Assembly (NCBI GenBank): GCA_018224415.1
Contig: JAGTUZ010000143.1
Location: forward strand, 1 to 11,846
Length of the DNA: 11,846 bases
Reading direction: 5' to 3'
From: Bacteroidota bacterium
GTDB taxonomy: Bacteria > Bacteroidota > Ignavibacteria > SZUA-365
Positions 5,829-11,846 of the stretch are shown in pieces. Under the pieces are notes generated by a model. The model was not told the origin of the DNA. It worked only from the letters and a program-made list of their open reading frames with translations, and searched no databases. Numbering within the stretch: the first letter of the stretch is position 1; the number at the start of each line of letters is the position of its first letter. A program made the position numbers and the translations under genes.

Positions 5829-8800
5829 CCTGAGGATCGAACAACGTGCGGTGAGCACCCGGCCGCCTGCTTCCAGACGGTAGGTGTATATGCCGGCCGG
5901 GAGAGCGCGCCCGTCGAAGCCGAAGCCCGTCCAGGTGGCGGAGAATTCTCCGGCCTGGCGCATGCCTTCGGTGACGGTCGCCACGCGGCGGCCAAGCATG
6001 TCGTGGACGTCGAGACGCACGGACGCGTCGCGATCGAGGCTGTACTGCAGCACAACCGTCTCGCCCGGACGGAAGGGATTCGGATAACTCTGTCCGATGG
6101 CAAAGCGCAGTGGCTGCGCGACCGGCGAGTAGGCCAGGCGCAGCAGGCGCGTGCCATGGACCGGAACGGTGATTTCACTCGGCGCATCCGTGCGGAAACC
6201 GTGAAGCTCCACGCCGTTCTCGTCGAAGAGGCGCAGCTGCTCGATCGCTCCCGGCCGCGGATGCAGGGCCAGGGTCACCACACCATCGTGCTGCAGGCGA
6301 AGCACACTGCCGCCAGGAGGGACAAACAGGGTGCCGTCATCGGTGCGAACATCGAAGAGTTCACCCGGAGGCGCCTGAGGCAACAGCAGTGCGTCGGTTT
6401 CCTCCTCGGTCATCGTCCGTGATGCCAGCGTCAGTCGCTGTCCGCCCTGCGGACCGGTGCGCACAATCAGCATACCGGCGGAAGGCAGTGCCGAGGCCAC
6501 GCGGTCATACTGGGTCACGGGACCCGGCGTCGGCGGTTCGCCGCCCGTCCCGGTGATCGTCAGTTCCGCACCGGGATCAAGACGTGCCCAATACCCGACC
6601 GTCGGTTCGATGTTCGGCGGGTTCGTGGTATAGCCGCTGACGGGATTCCACCCGAACGCCGCCTTCAGGCAACCGGAGGGATTCTGCGTGATGGAGCTGA
6701 ACGGCACCGAATGCGAGATGGCGCCGATCATGTTCCAGCCGTAGCCGTACGGCTCGCCGATGCCACTGAGGTTGTTCAGCGTCAGCGTCGTGACCTCGTT
6801 GCCGACGAACAGCGTGGTGGGTGTGGAGGTCTTCAGCCAGTAGCCCTCGCCGAGCTTCATCGCATCGACGCCGACATACATGCCGCTCCCCTTGTCGAAG
6901 CGGAAGAGCTTTGTTGCGGGGTCGGGATACAGTGAACCGATTGCCCCGTCGGTCATGCGCACGGGAATGGACACCATCTCCCAGTCCCCGCTGTTGACGT
7001 GCCGCAGTTGAAACATTTCTTCGGTCACGTCGGGGATGAAGGGGATTTTCAGATTCGTTGTATCCTTGATCTTGTCGGGGTTCTCCTCCTCGGGAATGAT
7101 GCTGATCTCCCGGTTCGGATCCTCATTGTCTTCGTTGGCGCAGAATCGGAGGACCAACGTCGAATCGAGCTGGGTGAACATGGTGATCTGGGCAGGATAG
7201 GATTTTCCTCCGCTGTTCTCGTAAATGCTCAGGCCGAAGGGATTCGCGTACGGCAGCGGATCGCCGGTGCGCCGGTTCTTGAGCAGCAGTTCGAGGTCCA
7301 GGCAGGGGAATTCCTTTGGATCGATGCGTTCGATGTCAACCGTGATGTCGCTTTCCTCGCTCGGCGGCGCACAGTCGGGTTCCTTCACCGTGATCGTGAA
7401 GGTATACACGCCCTCGTCGGAGAGCATATATTCACTCACGCTGTGCATGTCGACGGCGGGATTGCTCCCCACCTTGAGGCTCATGGTGAAGCTGGTACCC
7501 AGGCCCGGAGGCGACCACACGATGCGCGCGGGAGCCATGCCACTGCCCACCTGCACACGGCCTTGGTACACATGCGTGGGTTTGATGTCGCGGATGTCGG
7601 TGACGCTGCCTTGCGACCCGGGGATGTTCAGCCAGCGCACGTCGAAGGTGCCCGGCGGCGGGATCGGCGGCAGATCGACCTGTCCGGGTTCGAGACCGTC
7701 GCCCGCGCCGCCCTGCATGCCGTAGGTCAGTCGGATGCTGCCCTGCTTTGCATGCATGACCGTGAGCAGATGCTCCCATTTCGGCATCTTCTCAGGCACA
7801 CACGGCTTCTGGCGGAAGCGCGCGATGATCATCTTGTGTCGCCACATGACGACGGGGAGTGGATTGGTCGTGGCGGTGGTGTCGCCCCCCCAGCCCACGA
7901 ACACAAAGCCCGCAGGGGCAGTGGCCTCCGCGTTGTACAGCGTGCCGTAGGGTTTGGTGACGCGCTCCTGAAGCGGTCCACCGGGACCCTCGGGATTGAT
8001 GAGCACCAATTCACAGACCTTGATGTCCAGGTCCTTCACCTTCGGATAGATCAGATACTCACCGGCCGGTGTGTTCGGTCCGATCTCGAGCAGAAGCGGA
8101 TTCTGCGTTCCTCCGAACAGTGTGCCTTCAAAGCCCTCGAATCCCGTGCCGGGAGGGGAAATGTAGTGCATGTTTGTCCGTACCAGCGAACTCCGGTCGA
8201 AGCCAGCACGCGTCGGGAGCACCAGATCGGGCGGCAGCGGCGGCTCCATGATGATCAGTCCGGGGTAGGGACGCGGAATGGTCAGCCGTACGCAGTCGTG
8301 ACAGAAGGGACGGACCATGAGGTTCGACGGCTCGACATCCACGGTGAAGCGGTACATGCCGAAACCGAAATTGCCGGTGTAGCGATCCGCCAGATCGACC
8401 ATACCGCCGATGTTCGTGATGTCGGCGTCCACACGGACGAGGTATTCACCGTCGCTGGCCATGGTCAGCACGTACTCCTCCGTCAGGGTGTGGAAGTTGG
8501 CTACGTTCCATGTGGTTGTGCCCGCGCGCTGGTATTCGAACAGCGGCAGGAAATCACTGCCCTCGCGCACCTTCAGCCGCAGCTTCAGCTTGTTACCGAA
8601 AAGTCCGGTCGCGAGGCCGATGGCAGTAATACGATAATAATCGGCCTTCGGCCGGTACCAGCTGAATTCGCCGCTGGCGCCGTCGATGGTCAGCGATCCG
8701 TGCACGGCGTACTCATCAATGCCGGGTCCCATCGAAGGAAGCGTCTTCGGCGATGACTGCCCGTTCGGCTCGTTCGCGTCGTAACAGAACACGGTGTCGG

Positions 8801-10883
8801 CCGGAGTGGCCGGACGCGTGCGCACGGTCGCGACAACGGACGGCGTGCCGCGCACGGTGTTGTATTCGCCGACGATGCGGAAGCGGTATTCGCGGTTGGG
8901 CTGGATGTTCTGGTTTGTCCCGCCCGCCAGCGGCACCGAATGCACGCGCAGACCGGTAAAGCGACCGACAGGCACGCTGTTCGGATGGTACAGGACGATG
9001 TTGCTCGTCGAGAGGGGCACCCAGTTGCCGCTGCGGTCGTATTCGACAATGGTTTTCACCTCGTTCATGTTGTAGCGGTTCACCCAGCGCAGCGCGATGT
9101 TCGGGACCGGCTGCGGATTGTGGTTGAAATGCGAATTCCACGCTTGGAGCGTGGAGTTGACCGCCATGAAGTCCGGAGGAGAATTGGTGTAGTGCGCAAC
9201 CATCTCCGTAATGGGATTCGTGCGCGAACTCGACAGCATGCTTCCCGAGAGATTGGGTCCGTAGAGCGCGTAATCCATGGTGCTGCCGTCTTTGTACTTC
9301 GTCTCCCACTTCTGGAAATACCAGGTGGTGCTGCCACTGACATGCGTGGGTTCGGCGGCGATGGTGAAGCAGTAGTCGTGCGACATGGGAATGTATGTCC
9401 CTGTGTTGAGCACCTTGTCACTGCCGTCACAGCTGGTCAGCGTAAGACGGTGTCTCTCGGGAACGGTGCGGAACAGGCGTCGTGGCACGGCGTCGGCCGC
9501 CGCGAGCACTCCCGTATGCACGGGTGTCGCGCGGCTCGTTCCACCCATGTAATTGCCTTTCATCATCCCGTCCCACCCACGCAAATGGTAGGGGCCGTCG
9601 GTCCGATTCCTCTGGCAGTTGTCATTGGCGATGCCGCGATACGACCAGGCGCAAGAGGAAGCACGATCGTGGTACTCGTCCGGCGCGCCCCAGAGATGTC
9701 CGATTTCATGCGCGATGACATTGCGGTAGGGATTGGCGAGCGGATCCGGCACGGCCTGCCAGTACTGGGTGTCGAGGGCGAAATACATTCCCTCGGTCTT
9801 GCCGTTTCCCCACGTCACCACCGAGGCATGCGGCCAGATGCCTTCATCGGGTGTGCCCTTGTAGGCGATAAAGCCGATGATGGACTGGCTGTGTCCGGTG
9901 GAAGAACGCATGTCGCGGTTGTATTTAAGGGCCCATTCTTCATGCGGATCGAATCCCAGGAGAAGTGGCCGCAATCCGGAAGTCACTCGGTCGATCACCG
10001 TGGGGATGAAATTCTCCTCGCGGATCACCACGGCCTCCCCGTTCAGCTGGCAGGCCCAGTGCGTGCGGCCGTAGAGATGCCAGAAGGTGGTCATGCTCTT
10101 GCCGTATTTCGTGGCCTCCGCCGACCAGTACACCAGGGCGTTCACGTACAGCGTCTTGTAATCGTTGTACACATCGGTAGGCCAGTCCCACGTTCCGCTC
10201 CCGGTCTGGCTCTCCAGGAAGAAACTCGTATGGTCCACGGTGCCGAAGGCCGCGGATGCAAAGGAACCACCGTACATGATTTCCGTTCCCCCTCCTCCTT
10301 CCTTGACCATGGACGTGGGCGTGACCACATCGACGGGAGCGTCGTTCGGCAGCTGGTCCCGCAGCGCCTGGTAGCGGAGTTCCGCCTGCTCGCGCGCGAA
10401 CTGGCGTTCGGGCGTGAGCGGCTGCCGGATCCAGTCGATAAAGAGCGCGATGGCCTCGTCGGCCTCGTTGTATTCGCGCTTCGCGAATGCCTGTGTCGCC
10501 TCCGCGGCACGCAGTTCCTCGCTTGTGTAGGCAACGGCGCGTACGCGCGCCTCTCCGTCTGGAGTGCGTAGCGTCGCTGACTCCACTCCGCCGCGCGCTT
10601 CGGGCGGAACCCAGGCAAGCATGCGTCCGGGCGAGGAGACAATGGCGACCACCGCGCCCTGGCGCGTCAGTTCGTACACCAGTTGCGTGGCGTCTTCGTT
10701 GTTGCGGCAGTCCGTTTCGAGCACGGCCATGTACTCGTAATGTGCTTCGAAGCCACTGCTGCCGAGGTCAGGCGGCACGTAACGCGGCTCAGGCAGCAGG
10801 TGCTGCGCCATCCCCGTGGCCGCCGTGCACAGCAGCAGAAGGGACAGCAGGGTTGTCATCCGAAAAATGAGACACTGGTTCAT
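5826..10883 (-). CDS. Very large exported metalloprotease-like mosaic protein with a T9SS type A sorting domain
   Basis: The protein has 1685 residues. Residues 1-27 are a Sec signal peptide ending in GMAQ, and about 28-200 may be a propeptide. The putative peptidase core is about 200-470, with HEIGHLWGAPDEY at 392-404. This matches the metzincin pattern HExxHxxGxxD, with His392, His396 and Asp402 as likely zinc ligands and Glu393 as the base. A DGMMKGNYMGG segment at 438-448 may hold the Met-turn, and Cys411/Cys423 could form a disulfide between them. The DEY ending recalls M64 and CLCA peptidases, but the spacing differs by one residue. Further domains are InlB-B/Flg_new-like repeats (about 475-565 and 971-1024, with FVGWGGD), an Fn3-like domain (570-691), a PPC-like domain with DANEPNG (700-850), an LPPIPP/FDVRW domain (1040-1168), the duplicated YW domain (1297-1446), a second LPPxPP-like copy (1470-1588) and the T9SS tail (1590-1685, YPNPF at 1600-1604). 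ATG 10883 is chosen because CAGGA sits 7 nt before it and the signal peptide follows. It is the first gene of the operon. Confidence 0.85.
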   Translation of the reverse strand: MNQCLIFRMTTLLSLLLLCTAATGMAQHLLPEPRYVPPDLGSSGFEAHYEYMAVLETDCRNNEDATQLVYELTRQGAVVAIVSSPGRMLAWVPPEARGGVESATLRTPDGEARVRAVAYTSEELRAAEATQAFAKREYNEADEAIALFIDWIRQPLTPERQFAREQAELRYQALRDQLPNDAPVDVVTPTSMVKEGGGGTEIMYGGSFASAAFGTVDHTSFFLESQTGSGTWDWPTDVYNDYKTLYVNALVYWSAEATKYGKSMTTFWHLYGRTHWACQLNGEAVVIREENFIPTVIDRVTSGLRPLLLGFDPHEEWALKYNRDMRSSTGHSQSIIGFIAYKGTPDEGIWPHASVVTWGNGKTEGMYFALDTQYWQAVPDPLANPYRNVIAHEIGHLWGAPDEYHDRASSCAWSYRGIANDNCQRNRTDGPYHLRGWDGMMKGNYMGGTSRATPVHTGVLAAADAVPRRLFRTVPERHRLTLTSCDGSDKVLNTGTYIPMSHDYCFTIAAEPTHVSGSTTWYFQKWETKYKDGSTMDYALYGPNLSGSMLSSSRTNPITEMVAHYTNSPPDFMAVNSTLQAWNSHFNHNPQPVPNIALRWVNRYNMNEVKTIVEYDRSGNWVPLSTSNIVLYHPNSVPVGRFTGLRVHSVPLAGGTNQNIQPNREYRFRIVGEYNTVRGTPSVVATVRTRPATPADTVFCYDANEPNGQSSPKTLPSMGPGIDEYAVHGSLTIDGASGEFSWYRPKADYYRITAIGLATGLFGNKLKLRLKVREGSDFLPLFEYQRAGTTTWNVANFHTLTEEYVLTMASDGEYLVRVDADITNIGGMVDLADRYTGNFGFGMYRFTVDVEPSNLMVRPFCHDCVRLTIPRPYPGLIIMEPPLPPDLVLPTRAGFDRSSLVRTNMHYISPPGTGFEGFEGTLFGGTQNPLLLEIGPNTPAGEYLIYPKVKDLDIKVCELVLINPEGPGGPLQERVTKPYGTLYNAEATAPAGFVFVGWGGDTTATTNPLPVVMWRHKMIIARFRQKPCVPEKMPKWEHLLTVMHAKQGSIRLTYGMQGGAGDGLEPGQVDLPPIPPPGTFDVRWLNIPGSQGSVTDIRDIKPTHVYQGRVQVGSGMAPARIVWSPPGLGTSFTMSLKVGSNPAVDMHSVSEYMLSDEGVYTFTITVKEPDCAPPSEESDITVDIERIDPKEFPCLDLELLLKNRRTGDPLPYANPFGLSIYENSGGKSYPAQITMFTQLDSTLVLRFCANEDNEDPNREISIIPEEENPDKIKDTTNLKIPFIPDVTEEMFQLRHVNSGDWEMVSIPVRMTDGAIGSLYPDPATKLFRFDKGSGMYVGVDAMKLGEGYWLKTSTPTTLFVGNEVTTLTLNNLSGIGEPYGYGWNMIGAISHSVPFSSITQNPSGCLKAAFGWNPVSGYTTNPPNIEPTVGYWARLDPGAELTITGTGGEPPTPGPVTQYDRVASALPSAGMLIVRTGPQGGQRLTLASRTMTEEETDALLLPQAPPGELFDVRTDDGTLFVPPGGSVLRLQHDGVVTLALHPRPGAIEQLRLFDENGVELHGFRTDAPSEITVPVHGTRLLRLAYSPVAQPLRFAIGQSYPNPFRPGETVVLQYSLDRDASVRLDVHDMLGRRVATVTEGMRQAGEFSATWTGFGFDGRALPAGIYTYRLEAGGRVLTARCSILR

Positions 10884-11232
10884 GATGGCATCCTGTTCAT
10901 TCGTGAAAATGTCTGGAGACACGATACACGGTCGATGCGGCAGGGCGCTCTACAGGTGCGTCCGCTTGCGACGCACTGCAGCAGGGACGGCAGTATCCGG
11001 TTACTGGTCGGGAAATTGGTTGTCGCGTTCAGAGGTCATGCCCGGGGCATGTGTCATCGTTGGTTGACGGTCCGGCACGGAAACAAAGACCCAACCCGTG
11101 CGCTCCCATGCGCCCGGGTTTCAGTCCTGAGACTAACTCATCCGATAAAGGTGAACAATGCAGATATAACGAAATTCCCGCCCGATTGCAAGCGCTATTC
11201 TCCCCTTCGCGCTGTCCCGTTCATTCGAACAG
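10884..11232. other. Intergenic region upstream of the three-gene operon
   Basis: About 350 bp here carry no convincing gene on either strand: the open frames are short, lack good ribosome-binding sites and show no recognisable protein. Positions 10891-10895 give the ribosome-binding site (CAGGA on the minus strand) of the metalloprotease-like gene. The remainder would be leader and promoter sequence for that operon. Apart from the promoter candidate at 11163-11191 I see no RNA gene, riboswitch or strong hairpin. Confidence 0.6.
11163..11191 (-). promoter_or_regulatory. Weak sigma-70-like promoter candidate for the operon
   Basis: On the minus strand TTGCAA (11186-11191) is followed after exactly 17 nt by TATATC (11163-11168), each matching the sigma-70 consensus at four of six positions. 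Transcription would start near 11156 and leave a leader of about 270 nt before ATG 10883. No TAnnTTTG element of the kind used by Bacteroidota was seen. The call rests on a short, imperfect match only. Confidence 0.3.
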
Positions 11233-11328
11233 GTCCGGGAGGACGTGAGGACGTGAGGACGTGAGGAGGTGAGGACGGGAGGACGGGAGGACGTGAGGAC
11301 GTGAGGAGGTGAGGGCGGGAGGGCGTGC
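11233..11328. repeat. Tandem array of an 8-bp GC-rich unit (about 12 copies)
   Basis: Twelve back-to-back 8-bp units follow the consensus GGACGTGA. From 11241 they read GGACGTGA three times, GGAGGTGA, GGACGGGA twice, GGACGTGA twice, GGAGGTGA, GGGCGGGA and GGGCGTGC, with a degenerate first unit at 11233. Variation is confined to a few positions and the variants recur in a partly ordered way (a GGACGTGA, GGACGTGA, GGAGGTGA block appears twice), suggesting expansion by duplication of larger blocks. The period is not a multiple of three and the array lies outside the genes, starting 8 bp beyond the stop of the outer-membrane protein gene. Confidence 0.95.
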
Positions 11329-11336
11329 GGTTCCCT

Positions 11337-11846
11337 CTACCAGGAAACGATCGGAATCTCGGCACACAGTTGCAGCAGCAGCGACCCGTCGCCGAATTCC
11401 GTGGCCCCGTACCATTTCACCGCAGTGCCGAAGCGGAATCCCCAGACGACGGCATGGTCCCAGCTCGCGGCAACCACCCAGCCCTGGGCGAAACGCACGA
11501 CGTCGACGGTTTCGGCAAACGACGTGGCATGGGAGCGCACAAAATATCCTCCTGTACCCGCGTGCAGGGTAAACGCGCTGACGATGGGCATGGAGAACAC
11601 CGCGAGCAGCGGAATGGCTGACAGCCGCAGCGAGGCGTCCGTGCGCCCGAAGGAGGTTTCCACATCCTTGAGTTCATAGGAATAGAACGTCGTCCACCCG
11701 CTCTCGACGGCCAGTCGAAGCCGCATCCCGGGATGCCACTCCAACGCCAGAGAAAATCCGGTCCCTCTCCGCTCGATGACGTACGGTCCCTTGTATGGCG
11801 TGACATACTGCGCGTAACCCGCGCCCAATGCCAGCACGAGCGATGA
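11337..11846 (-). CDS. C-terminal part of a probable outer-membrane beta-barrel protein (5'-truncated)
   Basis: The frame is open to the right edge of the window and ends at TAG 11337-11339, giving the last 169 residues. The sequence alternates hydrophobic and polar residues in stretches of about ten, with many Gly, Tyr, Trp and Phe residues (for example GTGFSLALEW, MRLRLAVESGW, ASLRLSAIPLLAVFS, FTLHAGTGGYFV, WGFRFGTAVKWY, LLLQLCAEIPIVSW), as expected for transmembrane beta strands. The chain ends in Trp, fitting the aromatic C-terminal residue often recognised by the BAM machinery. No enzymatic motif is visible and the N-terminus is missing, so the substrate or role is unknown. It is on the same strand as the exported-protein operon but about 450 bp upstream, so co-transcription is uncertain. 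A GTG at 11837 is an unlikely start because the barrel pattern continues before it. Confidence 0.75.
   Translation of the reverse strand, partial: SSLVLALGAGYAQYVTPYKGPYVIERRGTGFSLALEWHPGMRLRLAVESGWTTFYSYELKDVETSFGRTDASLRLSAIPLLAVFSMPIVSAFTLHAGTGGYFVRSHATSFAETVDVVRFAQGWVVAASWDHAVVWGFRFGTAVKWYGATEFGDGSLLLQLCAEIPIVSW

Noticed and set aside
5816..6187. Upstream extension of the 365-residue gene to ATG 6187
   Set aside because: It overlaps the coding end of the large gene, including its T9SS tail, in another frame. The signal peptide and AAGGAG site place the start at 5815.
6999..10571. Long plus-strand open frames (6999-8756 and 8940-10571) opposite the metalloprotease-like gene
   Set aside because: They lie codon-for-codon in register with the minus-strand gene, the frame that stays open in GC-rich DNA because TTA, CTA and TCA codons are rare. 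They lack ribosome-binding sites, signal peptides and recognisable domains, whereas the minus strand has a complete domain series.
10884..10922. Earlier in-frame ATG at 10922 for the metalloprotease-like gene
   Set aside because: It would put 13 polar residues (MSPDIFTNEQDAI) ahead of the signal peptide. The CAGGA site serves ATG 10883.
11101..11140. Small inverted repeat near TCAGTCCTGA as an operator or hairpin
   Set aside because: The arms are only 4 bp, which is expected by chance in a GC-rich stretch.
11233..11328. CRISPR array
   Set aside because: The units are contiguous 8-mers without spacers, and no cas gene is in the window.
11221..11415. Minus-strand open frame running through the 8-bp repeat
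   Set aside because: Its repeated LTSSRPHVLP-like translation is just an 8-bp unit read with a 24-bp period. It also overlaps the end of the barrel gene and has no ribosome-binding site.

Overview
The window looks like chromosomal DNA from a GC-rich, Gram-negative bacterium of the FCB group (Bacteroidota, Ignavibacteria, Kapabacteria and relatives). The evidence is two large exported proteins ending in type A sorting domains of the type IX secretion system (T9SS), with YPNPF followed by an LPAGVYTCRL/LPAGIYTYRL ending, several BACON-like and LamG-like domains, and a beta-barrel outer-membrane protein. Placement within the group is inference.

Layout. Positions 1-996 (+) hold the 3' end of a gene for a very charged, low-complexity protein: a heptad-repeat coiled coil, then a disordered acidic/basic tail. 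After 22 bp comes a complete exodeoxyribonuclease III (AP endonuclease) gene at 1019-1780 (+). A perfect 15-bp hairpin flanked by A and T runs (1800-1832) separates these genes from the convergent set and can terminate both strands.

Positions 10883 down to 1857 (-) form one tight three-gene operon of exported proteins. In order of transcription they are a 1685-residue mosaic with a HEIGHLWGAPDEY metalloprotease-like core and a T9SS tail; a 365-residue protein with a BACON-like domain and a T9SS tail; and a 928-residue protein with two LamG-like lectin folds, a Kre9/KNH-like Ig domain, a BACON-like domain and a carboxypeptidase-regulatory-like domain, but no recognisable T9SS tail. Gene spacing is 10 bp and 74 bp. 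The stop codon of the first gene lies next to the ribosome-binding site of the second, and a GC-rich hairpin lies between the second and third.

The three proteins share modules. A domain marked by LPPxPP...FDxR occurs twice in the protease and once in the 365-residue protein. A duplicated domain marked GWNLVSIPL...YW occurs in the first and third proteins. BACON-like domains occur in the second and third. I read this as one cell-surface or secreted degradation/adhesion set built from common parts; this is inference.

Upstream of the operon is about 450 bp without a gene. It holds a weak promoter candidate and a 96-bp tandem array of a GC-rich 8-bp unit. The array ends 8 bp beyond the stop codon of the last gene, a minus-strand beta-barrel protein that runs off the right edge. 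I see no tRNA, rRNA, insertion sequence, integrase or CRISPR array.
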